Below are positions 1 to 8,893 of a DNA stretch of 64,000 bases, piece by piece. The position numbers and the translations under genes were made by a program. Positions within the stretch are counted from its first letter, which is position 1. Every line of letters begins with the position of its first letter. The notes below the pieces were generated by a model. The model saw nothing but the letters and a program-made list of their open reading frames with translations, was not told the DNA's origin and did not search any database. Source of the DNA: Aerococcus viridans. GTDB taxonomy: Bacteria; Bacillota; Bacilli; Lactobacillales; Aerococcaceae. Location of the stretch: positions 84,172 to 148,171 of the forward strand of contig NZ_PNHQ01000002.1 in NCBI RefSeq assembly GCF_002871935.1. The letters run 5' to 3'.

Positions 1-189
1 GCCTGCCATTGTTGCACCTTTAGGAAAATAAATAAGCGCCAAATCTTTGTTACGATGTTTAAAACCTGAATGTACTCCTGATACCCAGACATTGTCGATA
101 GCACAGAAACCTCCAGGGATTATTTGCTTCTCCAAAGAAGTAGGCGTACGTTCAACGGTAGTGATAGTTACATGATCTATTTGTGGCAT
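1..189 (-). CDS. argJ: Glutamate N-acetyltransferase / amino-acid acetyltransferase ArgJ (5' part only)
   Basis: Only the first 63 codons are in the window; the rest lies beyond the left edge. The visible N-terminus, with its GGFCAIDNVWVSGVHSGF stretch and then KDLALIYFP, matches the start of the ArgJ family, where a 'GF.A.G...G' stretch precedes 'KDL..I'. ArgJ moves the acetyl group from N-acetylornithine to glutamate and so recycles it in the arginine pathway. The ATG at 187-189 follows GAAAGGAG at good spacing. It sits 23 bases after the argC stop and is the last visible gene of the operon argB-argF-argC-argJ. The usual self-cleavage Thr site cannot be checked because it is outside the window. 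Confidence 0.82.
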   Translation of the reverse strand, partial: MPQIDHVTITTVERTPTSLEKQIIPGGFCAIDNVWVSGVHSGFKHRNKDLALIYFPKGATMAG

Positions 190-212
190 ATCTTGACTCC
201 TTTCTTAAAGCG

Positions 213-1253
213 TTACGGGAAAATGGGCGCTTGGCTAAGACCAGTAGTTTGGTCAAGTCCAAACATTAAATTCATATTCTGAATTGCTTGTCCTGCTGAC
301 CCCTTCACCAGATTATCGATCACAGCAAAGATAACTAAACGATTAGTTCTTTTATCTATCTGCACTTGAATTTGAGTAAAATTACTAGCACGGACAGCCT
401 TCATCTGTGGTAATTGATTTTTTTCTAAAATTTGGATAAAGTAGTTATCCTGATAATAATTTTTGTATATTTGTTGGACTTTGTCTTCTGAAACTTCTGA
501 AGTTAAGTCTACATAAATAGTTGTATAAATCCCACGCTCAGTCGGCAATAAGTGTGGGGTAAATTGAACAGTTACCGGACTTTTTGTTATATGATTTAAA
601 ACTTGTTCAATTTCTGGGATATGACGGTGAGTTAGTGGGTTATAAGCATAAAAGTTATTCCCTAATTCTGTCAGTAGGTTGGCTGCTTTTGCTGACCTTC
701 CAGCGCCTGATACACCTGTTTTGGCGTCAATAATAATCGAATTCTTCTGAATAAAATCAGCATCGATAATAGGTAGCAAAGCTAATAAGCTACAAGTTAC
801 AAAGCAACCTGGATTAGCGATTAAGTTTGCTTGTTGAATTTCTCTAGCATACAATTCTGGCAGTCCATAAACTGCTTGAGCTAGGAGTTCTGGTTCTGTT
901 TGTTGAACACCGTAATATGCTTCATATACTTCTTTATCTTTAATTCGGAAGTCTGCCCCTAAATCTATCACTTTCACATCATAACCCTGTGCGGCGCTTG
1001 CAATTTCCATAGAAACACCATGTGGCAAGCATAAAAATAATACGTCTACTAAATCAAAAATATGGTTGGGGTCATAAGCTATGAAAGCTTGATCAATAAG
1101 TCCTTTAAAATGTGGATAGTAATCTTGAACCTTTGTCCCAACTTGATTTCTTGAGGTTAAACAAGTTAATTCTATATCCGGACGGGTAACCAGTAAACGA
1201 ATAAGTTCTTCACCCGTATAACCGGTTGCACCGATAATACCTACTCTAATCAT
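213..1253 (-). CDS. argC: N-acetyl-gamma-glutamyl-phosphate reductase
   Basis: This 346-residue protein has the usual length of ArgC. It reduces N-acetylglutamyl phosphate to the semialdehyde with NADPH, the third step of arginine synthesis. The N-terminal NAD(P)-binding motif GIIGATGYTGEE is at residues 6-17, and the catalytic cysteine is in NPGCF at about residue 150. HRHIPEIEQ and the C-terminal GSAGQAIQNMN are also typical of the family. The start ATG directly abuts the argF TAG stop, and an AGGTGGTGA ribosome binding site lies inside the end of argF, so the two are translationally coupled. Confidence 0.95.
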   Translation of the reverse strand: MIRVGIIGATGYTGEELIRLLVTRPDIELTCLTSRNQVGTKVQDYYPHFKGLIDQAFIAYDPNHIFDLVDVLFLCLPHGVSMEIASAAQGYDVKVIDLGADFRIKDKEVYEAYYGVQQTEPELLAQAVYGLPELYAREIQQANLIANPGCFVTCSLLALLPIIDADFIQKNSIIIDAKTGVSGAGRSAKAANLLTELGNNFYAYNPLTHRHIPEIEQVLNHITKSPVTVQFTPHLLPTERGIYTTIYVDLTSEVSEDKVQQIYKNYYQDNYFIQILEKNQLPQMKAVRASNFTQIQVQIDKRTNRLVIFAVIDNLVKGSAGQAIQNMNLMFGLDQTTGLSQAPIFP

Positions 1254-2279
1254 CTAATCACCACCTTTAATCGCTTGACTTGGCCAAAATAGATGCCCAT
1301 TGGTAGCTGCCATGATTGCTTTAATTGAATGGAGTCGATTTTCTGCCTGTATAAACTGTTTAGCATAGTCTGCCTGGAAGACTTCATCGGTCACTTCCAT
1401 TTCTTTATAGCCATATTGATCTAATACCTGTTGTCCATACGTTGTTTCTGCATCATGGAAGGCAGGTAGACAATGCAGGAAAATAAACTGATCTGATTCT
1501 ACATGATCAATTAACTTTTGGTTAACTTGAAATGGCATTAATTGTTGAATACGTTCTTCAAAACTGGCTTCTTCTCCCATAGATACCCACACATCCGTAT
1601 AAATAACCGTAGCTGATTTAACTGCTGCATAAGGATCATTTGTAACTATTATTTTAGTTTGCGTCGTCTTCGCTATATCTTCTGCCGCCTTTAAAATCAT
1701 TTGATCAGGTTCTAATTCTGGACTAGTTGCAATCGTTATGTCCACGCCTAATTTTGCACCGGCAATCATTAGAGAGTTCGCCATATTATTACGACCATCA
1801 CCTAGATAAACCAAATGCTGCTCTTTTAAAGTGCCAAATATTTCTTTTATCGTCATAAAATCTGCGATCATTTGCGTTGGATGCCAAGAATCAGTTAACC
1901 CATTCCAAACTGGCACACCAGCATGCGCCCCTAATAGTTCAACTGCTTCTTGGTCAAACCCACGATATTCGATGCCATCGAACATTGAACCTAACACTTT
2001 TGCCGTATCAATGACTGATTCTTTTTTGCCAAGTTGAATATCATTAGCCCCAAGATATTCGGGATGTCCACCTAAGTCATTTACCGCAACGGTAAAGGCT
2101 GCACGTGTACGAGTGGATGATTTCTCAAATAAAAGTGCGATATTTTGACCTTTTAAATATTCATGAGGAATATTGGCTTGCTTTAAATGCTTCAAATGTA
2201 AGGCGAAATCAATCAAAAATTCAATTTCTTGACTAGTGTAATCTAATAATTTTAAAAAGTTTTTATTTTGTAAATTCAT
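1254..2279 (-). CDS. argF: Ornithine carbamoyltransferase
   Basis: The 341-residue protein makes citrulline from ornithine and carbamoyl phosphate. The carbamoyl-phosphate-binding motif STRTR is at residues 55-59, HPTQ and DGRNNMANS follow in the middle, and the ornithine-side motif HCLPAFHD is near residue 270. The length and the LGKKESV.DTA.VLG segment resemble the long enzymes that include both E. coli ArgF and catabolic ArcB. The place in a biosynthetic operon, after argB and before argC, makes the anabolic role far more likely. No arcA or arcC is nearby. The ATG follows AGGTGG. Confidence 0.93.
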   Translation of the reverse strand: MNLQNKNFLKLLDYTSQEIEFLIDFALHLKHLKQANIPHEYLKGQNIALLFEKSSTRTRAAFTVAVNDLGGHPEYLGANDIQLGKKESVIDTAKVLGSMFDGIEYRGFDQEAVELLGAHAGVPVWNGLTDSWHPTQMIADFMTIKEIFGTLKEQHLVYLGDGRNNMANSLMIAGAKLGVDITIATSPELEPDQMILKAAEDIAKTTQTKIIVTNDPYAAVKSATVIYTDVWVSMGEEASFEERIQQLMPFQVNQKLIDHVESDQFIFLHCLPAFHDAETTYGQQVLDQYGYKEMEVTDEVFQADYAKQFIQAENRLHSIKAIMAATNGHLFWPSQAIKGGD

Positions 2280-2293
2280 TTTCTTACCACCTT

Positions 2294-3157
2294 TTACGCT
2301 GTAATCATTGTACCGAGGCCATTTTTAGTAAAAAGTTCTAAAATAATAGCATGAGGAATAGTGCCGTCAATAATTTGACATGAGTGAACGCCAGATTGAA
2401 TTGCACTAAGACAATTTTTTACCTTAGGAATCATACCTCCAGTAATTACTTCATTTTCAATTGCTATTTGAATTTCTTTAGCGGACATTTCTGAATATAA
2501 GCTAGTGGGATCAGCTGGATCCTCATATATGCCATTAATATCCGTTAGATAGATCATTTTCTCTGCTTTTAAAGCTGAGGCAATTGCGGCTGCAGCTTCA
2601 TCAGAATTGATATTCAAGCTCTCCCCCTGAGGTCCATAAGCAATCGGTGAAATAACAGGTAATATATTATCTGCAAGCATTTGATGCAGATATGCTGTAT
2701 TTACTTTGGTAACTTCTCCCACCAACCCCAACGCTTCATCTTTCTTCACTGCCTCCATTACCTTATTGTCCTTACCTGATATTGAAATAGCAGCAATCCC
2801 TTCTTCATTTAGCATAGTTGTCAAATTTGGTGAAATCAACCCTGTTAATACCATCTCCACTGTCCGCATCACATCATGAGAAGTCACTCGCAAACCATTC
2901 ATAAATTGCGGTTCAACTGCCTGTAACTCAAGCATCCGGTTAATTTCAGGTCCACCACCATGCACAATAATTGGTTTCATACCCGCATAAGATAGCCAAG
3001 CAATATCTGAAATTACTCGCTGACGAATTTCTTCAGAAACCATTGCATGCCCACCATATTTAATGACTATAATTTTTTGATAAAAATCTTTTATATAGGC
3101 CAACGAATCAATTAAAATATTAGCCTTTTCAATATCTTGCTTACTAATTTCTATCAC
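2294..3157 (-). CDS. argB: Acetylglutamate kinase
   Basis: The 287-residue amino-acid kinase phosphorylates N-acetylglutamate, the second step of arginine synthesis. Signatures are [10 protein letters not shown] near residue 30, VHGGGPEIN near 65, [12 protein letters not shown] near 178 and [11 protein letters not shown] near 236. The start is GTG at 3157 behind AGGAGGGGGAT. It is the first gene of the operon and lies directly after the second Arg T-box terminator. The family is often feedback-inhibited by arginine through an N-terminal helix; this protein has some N-terminal extension, but I cannot judge inhibition from sequence alone. Confidence 0.95.
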   Translation of the reverse strand: MIEISKQDIEKANILIDSLAYIKDFYQKIIVIKYGGHAMVSEEIRQRVISDIAWLSYAGMKPIIVHGGGPEINRMLELQAVEPQFMNGLRVTSHDVMRTVEMVLTGLISPNLTTMLNEEGIAAISISGKDNKVMEAVKKDEALGLVGEVTKVNTAYLHQMLADNILPVISPIAYGPQGESLNINSDEAAAAIASALKAEKMIYLTDINGIYEDPADPTSLYSEMSAKEIQIAIENEVITGGMIPKVKNCLSAIQSGVHSCQIIDGTIPHAIILELFTKNGLGTMITA

Positions 3158-3175
3158 TTTTATCCCCCTCCTAAT

Positions 3176-3425
3176 AAAAAATACCCCTATATCTGCTTAT
3201 TGCAAATATAGAGGCGTTTAACCGCGATACCACTCTACTTAGCCTTTTCACAACTACTTGAAAAAGACTATCTCTTATCCTAACGTGGATATTACGTCCT
3301 TGTTCAGTTTAACCCTTACAAGAAATCTATAAAGCACGATTCATTTGGTTAATATCAGTAGTCTCACACCGTCACTACCTCGCTAAGTATATACCGCAAA
3401 TTACTAACTTTATCTTTGATTCAAT
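3176..3425 (-). promoter_or_regulatory. T-box riboswitch 2 (promoter-distal), arginine, specifier CGU
   Basis: The minus strand carries a T-box motif AGAGTGGTATCGCGG at about 3222-3236. It is followed by a terminator hairpin (CCTCTATAT pairing with ATATAGGGG) and a T-run that ends near 3174. Stem I can be drawn with AUAAAG pairing with CUUUAU, an UUAGUA bulge opposite GAAUCGUG, and the specifier triplet CGU followed by one G before the stem closes. CGU is an arginine codon, which fits the arg operon just downstream. A T-box is expected to prevent termination when uncharged cognate tRNA binds. The fold is drawn by eye. Confidence 0.87.
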
Positions 3426-3430
3426 TATAT

Positions 3431-3678
3431 AAAAAAAGCCCCGTCCCATGTTCAAATAGAACATAGAGACGAGGCTTATCCGTGGTACCACTCTAGTTAA
3501 TTCAAATCGAATTCACTCATTTTTGTTAACGCTGCATCAGCGAAATTGACTACTTGTCATTCACCAATTTATCCATGAAGTGCGGTTCAGCAACCTTATC
3601 ATATTAGGCTTCCACTCTATCCTAATTCGCTGTAAATCCAATAGTTACCTACTCTCTCCATACTTGATTTTAAATATT
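3431..3678 (-). promoter_or_regulatory. T-box riboswitch 1 (promoter-proximal), arginine, specifier CGC
   Basis: The T-box motif AGAGTGGTACCACGG lies near 3480-3494 on the minus strand. An 18-bp terminator with one bulge (arms AAGCCTCGTC and GACGGGGCTT at its base) and a run of seven T follow. The base of Stem I pairs AUGGAG with CUUCAU. The loop strand GAACCGCA puts CGC, an arginine codon, in the same register (codon, one base, stem) as the other two T-boxes in this window. It comes first in the transcript, so two complete T-box/terminator units precede argB. Confidence 0.87.
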
Positions 3679-3684
3679 TCTATT

Positions 3685-3713
3685 ATTCTATTAGAAAATA
3701 ATGATAATGTCAA
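3685..3713 (-). promoter_or_regulatory. Promoter of the arg operon / T-box leader
   Basis: The minus strand has TTGACA at 3708-3713 and TAGAAT at 3685-3690, with a 17-base spacer. This is a near-consensus housekeeping promoter. The start of transcription would be about 3678, just before Stem I of T-box 1. It lies 80 bases downstream of the carB stop, with no convincing terminator in between. Confidence 0.8.
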
Positions 3714-3793
3714 TTAAATTTTAATCCTTTTTTAAATATGGTGATATATATTTTATAACACAACCTTGTAAATATTAGACTAATTGAAAGCAA

Positions 3794-6700
3794 CTAGCTT
3801 TTTTCTTCTAAAGCCGTAGCATAAGCTTTAAAAGTATCTAAATGGGTAAAAAGTGGTACAAGGTGACTAATAGCTGCCATTCTAGTAGATAAACCTCTTT
3901 CGTAACCAGGTACATTACCTGTGGTATCTACTACGATTTGCCCCTTATCTTGAATGATAAACTGGTCTAAATCTTCAGTATTCTTAAAGCTAGTAAAGAC
4001 CTCAGATATTATTTCTTTTGAACTATCATTAATATTTACTACTATTTCGTAACCAGCATTATATAGATTTTTTAAACTATTTTGAATTTCTTCTAATTCA
4101 TTTTCGAATATATTGAATACGATAGTGCCTTTTTTGATTAAAGGAATATTCGCTCCCTCAAAAGCGTTTTGTAAAGCACTAGCATAAGTTTTTCCAGTAC
4201 CCATCACTTCACCAGTAGATTTCATTTCTGGACTTACAGCAGGATCAACACCATTTAACTTAGTAAAAGAGAATACGGGTGCTTTTACATGTACCTCATC
4301 TCCAGTATAGTCATATAAACCAGTTCCCAATCCTTGGGCTTTTAAGCTAGTTCCCATAATCACGTTAGTAGCAATTTGTGCAATCTCAATATCAGTCACT
4401 TTAGATAGGAAAGGCAAAGTTCTGCTTGCTCTCGGATTCACTTCGATTACAAAAACTTCTTCATTCTCTACGATAAATTGAATATTTACCATTCCAATAG
4501 TTCCTAAGCCATTACCAATTTTAACTGTTTCTTCTATAACCTGATCAATCACTGGTTGAGACAATCTTTGTGTCGGGAATACGGCCATAGAATCCCCAGA
4601 GTGAACACCAGCAGCTTCAATATGTTCCATAATTCCTGGGATAAAGACATCTTGTCCGTCACAAATAGCGTCCACTTCAACTTCTATTCCTTGCACATAA
4701 TGGTCAATTAAAATTGGTGCTTCACGGTTTAATTTTTTACTTTCAACCAAAGCATCATTCATATATGTAGTTAAATCTTCTTGATTATAAACTACTTCCA
4801 TTCCTCTACCACCTAAGACAAAAGAAGGTCTAACTAAAACTGGATAGCCACCTATTTTTTCAGGTATTGCAAGAGCCTCTTCTAAATTCAAAGCTGTATC
4901 TCCTTTTGGTTGTGCAATTCCTAATTGTTTTAAGGCCTGTTCAAATAGTTTTCTATCCTCTGCACGATTCATATCTTCAACTGATGTCCCAAGAATTTGA
5001 ACACCTGCTTGAGTTAAATCATTGGCCAAGTTAATTGCTGTTTGGCCACCAAATTGAATCATCACACCTACCGGTTGTTCACGTTCAATAATTGCCATAA
5101 CATTTTCAAAAGTAACGGGTTCAAAGAATAATTTGTCAGATATCGAAAAGTCTGTAGAAACTGTTTCTGGATTAGAATTGATGATTAGCGCTTCATACCC
5201 AGCCTTTTGTAATGCTTTAACACAATGTACTGTCGCATAATCAAATTCGATTCCTTGACCTATTCGAATTGGACCAGATCCTAAAACTAAGACAGATTGC
5301 TTATCTGTAGTCGTTTTTGGCTTGTTTTCTCCGTTATAAGAAGTGAAGTAGTAACCAGATTCACCATAATCTCCCATTCCCCAAATTGTAACCGGAATAA
5401 AGTTTGGCGTGATGCCATTGGATTCTCTAAGGTCCTTCACTTCGCTAGCAGTTAAGCCAGCAATTTCTGCAATTGTTTGATCATCAAAGCCATTCTTTTT
5501 CGCCTCTCTTACTATTTCAAAGTTTTGAGGTTGATCTTTGATAGCTTTTTCGATGTCTACGATATGTTTGATAGCTTGAAGGAATAATGGACGAATTTTA
5601 GTTAATTCATATGCCTCTTCAACTTTCATACCGCGACGAATTGCTTCAGCTAGATAGAATATCCGATCGTCTTTTACCTCTACTAGCTCTTTCATAATCT
5701 TTTCATCTGAAGCGTTACTAGCATCCACATCAAATAAATGAGCATGGCCATTATCCAATGATTGAATAGATTTTAGTAAAGATTCTTCAATTGATTGCCC
5801 AAGTGACATGACTTCACCTGTAGCCTTCATTTGCGTCGTCAAGCTTCTACCGGCATGTTTAAATTTATCATTAGAAAAACGCGGTACCTTTGCAACAGTA
5901 TAAGTGATATCTTTTGGATCATAGTCAGAAAAATGCGTCTTCGTGTAAGGGTTATACAACTCATTAAAGCAGTAACCTACTGCGATTTTGGCTGCTACAC
6001 GAGCGATAGGGAATCCTGTTGCTTTTGAAGCTAGAGCTGAAGAACGCGAGACACGTGGATTTACTTCGATAATATAGTATTCATTACTATCAGGTTTTAG
6101 AGCCAATTGCACATTACAACCACCCTCAATTTCTAAAGCTTGAATAATTTTAAGTGCAACTTCAGCTAGCAAATCATTCTGTTCATCGTTAAGAGATTGA
6201 TTAGGGGCAAATACAATTGAATCACCCGTATGAACACCTACTGGATCGAAATTCTCCATAGATGTAATTACTTTGGCTTCTCCCGAACTATCTCGCATTA
6301 CTTCGTATTCTATTTCCTGGTAACCAGCAATAGATTTCTCAATTAGACATTGGCTTACCGGTGATAACGTCAAACCATTTTTAACAATCTGTTCAAGTGA
6401 ATCTTGATCTTCACAAATACCACCGCCTGATCCACCCATTGTAAAAGCTGGGCGTACAATGATAGGGTAGCCAATAGAATTGGCAAAATCGATTGCTTCA
6501 TCAACTGTGTGCACAATGGTTGAATCAGGAACTGGTTGACCAATTGACGTCATCAAGTTTTTAAATAATTCTCGATCCTCAGCTTGATCAATCGCTTCTA
6601 GGTTGGTCCCTATTAATTCAATACCTAGTTCTTCTAAAATTCCAGAAGCATCCAATGTCAAAGCCATATTTAAACCCGTTTGACCACCTAACGAGGGTAA

Positions 6701-6958
6701 AATTGCGTCTGGCTTTTCATCATAAAGGATCTTAGAAACCATTTCTTCAGTAATCGGCTCGATATATATTTTGTCTGCTATTTTTCGATCAGTCATTATG
6801 GTCGCTGGATTCGAATTAATCAGAACAACTTCGTAGCCTTCTTCTTTTAAAGCAAGACAAGCTTGGGTTCCAGCATAGTCAAATTCGGCAGCTTGTCCAA
6901 TAACAATTGGACCTGATCCGATAACTAGAATTTTGTGAATATCTGTTCTCTTTGGCAT
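3794..6958 (-). CDS. carB: Carbamoyl-phosphate synthase large subunit
   Basis: The 1054-residue protein has the full tandem architecture. The first ATP-grasp half contains NPRVSRSSALASKATG and the second contains NPRASRTLPFLSK; each half begins with a conserved phosphate loop (IGSGPI, then LGSGPIRIGQGIEFD). A C-terminal regulatory MGS-like domain closes the protein. It makes carbamoyl phosphate for arginine and pyrimidines and needs the glutaminase subunit CarA for glutamine use. No carA lies on either side, which is unusual because carA and carB are normally adjacent. The ATG follows GGGGAAAA. The gene lies upstream of, and in the same direction as, the arg operon. Confidence 0.96.
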   Translation of the reverse strand: MPKRTDIHKILVIGSGPIVIGQAAEFDYAGTQACLALKEEGYEVVLINSNPATIMTDRKIADKIYIEPITEEMVSKILYDEKPDAILPSLGGQTGLNMALTLDASGILEELGIELIGTNLEAIDQAEDRELFKNLMTSIGQPVPDSTIVHTVDEAIDFANSIGYPIIVRPAFTMGGSGGGICEDQDSLEQIVKNGLTLSPVSQCLIEKSIAGYQEIEYEVMRDSSGEAKVITSMENFDPVGVHTGDSIVFAPNQSLNDEQNDLLAEVALKIIQALEIEGGCNVQLALKPDSNEYYIIEVNPRVSRSSALASKATGFPIARVAAKIAVGYCFNELYNPYTKTHFSDYDPKDITYTVAKVPRFSNDKFKHAGRSLTTQMKATGEVMSLGQSIEESLLKSIQSLDNGHAHLFDVDASNASDEKIMKELVEVKDDRIFYLAEAIRRGMKVEEAYELTKIRPLFLQAIKHIVDIEKAIKDQPQNFEIVREAKKNGFDDQTIAEIAGLTASEVKDLRESNGITPNFIPVTIWGMGDYGESGYYFTSYNGENKPKTTTDKQSVLVLGSGPIRIGQGIEFDYATVHCVKALQKAGYEALIINSNPETVSTDFSISDKLFFEPVTFENVMAIIEREQPVGVMIQFGGQTAINLANDLTQAGVQILGTSVEDMNRAEDRKLFEQALKQLGIAQPKGDTALNLEEALAIPEKIGGYPVLVRPSFVLGGRGMEVVYNQEDLTTYMNDALVESKKLNREAPILIDHYVQGIEVEVDAICDGQDVFIPGIMEHIEAAGVHSGDSMAVFPTQRLSQPVIDQVIEETVKIGNGLGTIGMVNIQFIVENEEVFVIEVNPRASRTLPFLSKVTDIEIAQIATNVIMGTSLKAQGLGTGLYDYTGDEVHVKAPVFSFTKLNGVDPAVSPEMKSTGEVMGTGKTYASALQNAFEGANIPLIKKGTIVFNIFENELEEIQNSLKNLYNAGYEIVVNINDSSKEIISEVFTSFKNTEDLDQFIIQDKGQIVVDTTGNVPGYERGLSTRMAAISHLVPLFTHLDTFKAYATALEEKS

Positions 6959-7209
6959 ATTTTTTCCCCTTTTCTAATGGCCTACCGATTGCATAACAAA
7001 TCCACCAATTTCCCTAAATCGCTTAGTTCCAAATAAATGTCTGAAACTAAGGATTTATTAGAAATTAGATGCTGATTGGCTTATTAAAAAAATATCTTCA
7101 CGTGCTTTCATAAGCAGTTCAGTGTAATTCTTGGTCAGTCGACTCTATACACGTTTGTGAAGTAGTTTTTCCTCTGATGTACTTTACGCTATGTTGAATT
7201 ATAGGTCAA
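6959..7209 (-). promoter_or_regulatory. carB leader with candidate promoter and attenuator-like hairpin
   Basis: On the minus strand TTGACC (7204-7209) and TAAAGT (7181-7186) are separated by 17 bases; a TATAAT at 7198-7203 is an alternative. The transcript would have about 215 untranslated bases. Two structures stand out. An inverted repeat has arms CTTCACAAACGTG (7150-7162) and CACGTGAAG (7096-7104) and is directly followed by a seven-T run (7086-7092), like an attenuator with a large loop. A 12-bp stem with one bulge lies at 7016-7056 (arms CTTAGTT and AACTAAG). I see no clear T-box or PyrR-binding consensus. The regulator, if any, is unknown. Confidence 0.4.
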
Positions 7210-7546
7210 ACAGAAAATGAAAAAAAATATATATTTCTCATTTATTCACAACTATTTTATTATCAAAAAACCATTTATTACTATATATGTAATAAATTAG
7301 TAACTGATATCTCCTAACAGTATTCAAATATATATAATACAATTTTTGTATTTTATATGGCCATTATTTTATTTTTTTACTAGATGGCAGAACTTTATCA
7401 AGCATACTAGTAGATAAAAACGAATACGCTATAAGCGCTACCCATTAGAGCTAAACTACAATTCACTATCTAAGAACATAGATGAAATCTGAATACATTC
7501 GATAACCATTTACTGATGTCAATAAATTTCTCTAGTAAACAAAAAA
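7210..7546. other. AT-rich spacer without recognisable gene
   Basis: About 340 bases between the carB promoter and the repeat behind rpoD. It is extremely AT-rich and has many tata and ttat runs. Possible reading frames are short, lack ribosome binding sites and resemble nothing I recognise. It could include promoter-upstream DNA for carB. I see no RNA gene in it. Confidence 0.5.
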
Positions 7547-7717
7547 GAGGCTACGACAAAAATATCTCAGCCTCTCTTTGCTATATAAAACATGTTTATA
7601 ATCGGGTTTCAAAAGTCAGCCTTGTCCGATACTACCCAAAATACGCCAATCACATTTCGTTATTCTTCGGCTGTTGGTCTAGTACGTCAACGCTAAACGA
7701 CTTTTGTCTCATCTTCT
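7547..7717. repeat. 171-nt dispersed repeat, copy A (includes rpoD terminator)
   Basis: The segment is about 80 percent identical by eye, over its whole length, to 20086-20256. It begins with the inverted repeat GAGGCT...CAGCCTC, contains the shared block tttataatcggg, and ends with gtctcatcttct. On the minus strand the GAGGCTGAGA hairpin followed by six T is a good Rho-independent terminator for dnaG-rpoD, whose stop lies ten bases upstream. Open frames that cross the repeat in both copies are not supported as genes, because they have no ribosome binding site. Confidence 0.8.
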
Positions 7718-7726
7718 CTAATATAT

Positions 7727-8851
7727 TTATTCTAAGAAATCTTTCAATTGTTTTGAACGAGATGGGTGGCGTAACTTTCTCAAAGCTTTCGCTTCAATTT
7801 GACGAATTCGTTCACGAGTAACACCAAATTGTTGCCCAACTTGCTCTAATGTCTTCGATTGACCATCTTCTAATCCAAAACGTAAACGCAACACATTTTC
7901 TTCACGATCTGTCAGAGTATCTAGTACTTCGTTTAATTGTTCTTTCAATAATTCAGCAGAAGTATAGTCAGCTGGGCTTGTAGCATCAAGGTCCTCAATG
8001 AAATCTCCTAAATGAGAATCATCTTCTTCACCAATTGGTGTTTCAAGTGACACTGGCTCTTGCGCTATTTTAAGAATATCACGTACTTTTTCAGTTGGTA
8101 AGTCCATTTCAGCCCCAATTTCTTCTGGGGTTGGTTCGCGGCCAAGGTCTTGTAATAGTTGGCGTTGAATACGAACTAACTTGTTAATCGTTTCGACCAT
8201 ATGTACTGGAATACGGATTGTACGTGCTTGGTCAGCGATGGCACGAGTAATTGCTTGTCGAATCCACCACGTAGCATATGTAGAAAACTTGAATCCTTTA
8301 TGATAATCAAATTTCTCAACAGCTTTCATCAGACCCATATTTCCTTCTTGAATTAAATCTAAGAAAGACATACCACGTCCTACATAACGTTTTGCAATAG
8401 ACACAACTAAACGTAAGTTTGCTTCCGCTAATTCTTGTTTAGCTATTGGATCCCCTTGCTCAATACGTTGTGCTAAGGAAACCTCTTCGTCAGCCGTTAA
8501 TAATTCAACACGACCAATTTCTTTCAAATACATTCTAACTGGATCATTGATTTTAACATCAGAAGCAACAGAAGTAGGATCTACCTCTTCTTTTTTCACT
8601 TTTTCAGCTTCCTTGTCGGCTTCTTTGTCCATTTGGCGCATTGTTGGTTCGCCATTTTCATCCACAACTGCAATACCTTGATCTTCGAATTTTTCAATCA
8701 GGCTATCCATTTCTTTATCATCCAATTCGAAAGGTTGTGCGATTTTATCGCTTAAATCAGTATACTGAATTGTACCAAAAATTTTCTTCTCAGCTATTAA
8801 TTGTTTGGTAGCTTGGTTAAGTGTGATACCATCCACTTTTTTCTTTGCCAT
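7727..8851 (-). CDS. rpoD: RNA polymerase primary sigma factor RpoD (sigma A)
   Basis: The 374-residue length fits sigma A of Firmicutes. A short acidic region 1.1 is followed by region 1.2 ([17 protein letters not shown]), region 2 with the core-binding and -10-recognising helices ([36 protein letters not shown]), region 3, and region 4 with the -35-reading helix-turn-helix near the C-terminus ([20 protein letters not shown]). It lies 42 bases after dnaG in the macromolecular-synthesis operon, which here has no rpsU upstream. The ATG follows TTAGGAG. The terminator is inside repeat copy A. Confidence 0.98.
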   Translation of the reverse strand: MAKKKVDGITLNQATKQLIAEKKIFGTIQYTDLSDKIAQPFELDDKEMDSLIEKFEDQGIAVVDENGEPTMRQMDKEADKEAEKVKKEEVDPTSVASDVKINDPVRMYLKEIGRVELLTADEEVSLAQRIEQGDPIAKQELAEANLRLVVSIAKRYVGRGMSFLDLIQEGNMGLMKAVEKFDYHKGFKFSTYATWWIRQAITRAIADQARTIRIPVHMVETINKLVRIQRQLLQDLGREPTPEEIGAEMDLPTEKVRDILKIAQEPVSLETPIGEEDDSHLGDFIEDLDATSPADYTSAELLKEQLNEVLDTLTDREENVLRLRFGLEDGQSKTLEQVGQQFGVTRERIRQIEAKALRKLRHPSRSKQLKDFLE

Positions 8852-8893
8852 TCAATTCGCTCCTAACATAAATCAAAAATTAGCATCATTAAA

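Noticed and set aside
6986..7110. Remnant of a carA gene in front of carB
   Set aside because: Short open stretches in this leader show no CarA motifs and are broken by stops in all frames.
7160..7185. PyrR-binding loop in the carB leader
   Set aside because: The AGTACATCAGAGG stretch only loosely resembles the PyrR consensus, and the expected GAGGCU loop is missing.
7516..7821. Plus-strand open frame of ~100 codons across repeat copy A and the rpoD end
   Set aside because: No ribosome binding site; it runs antisense into rpoD. A similar frame in copy B only reflects the shared repeat DNA.
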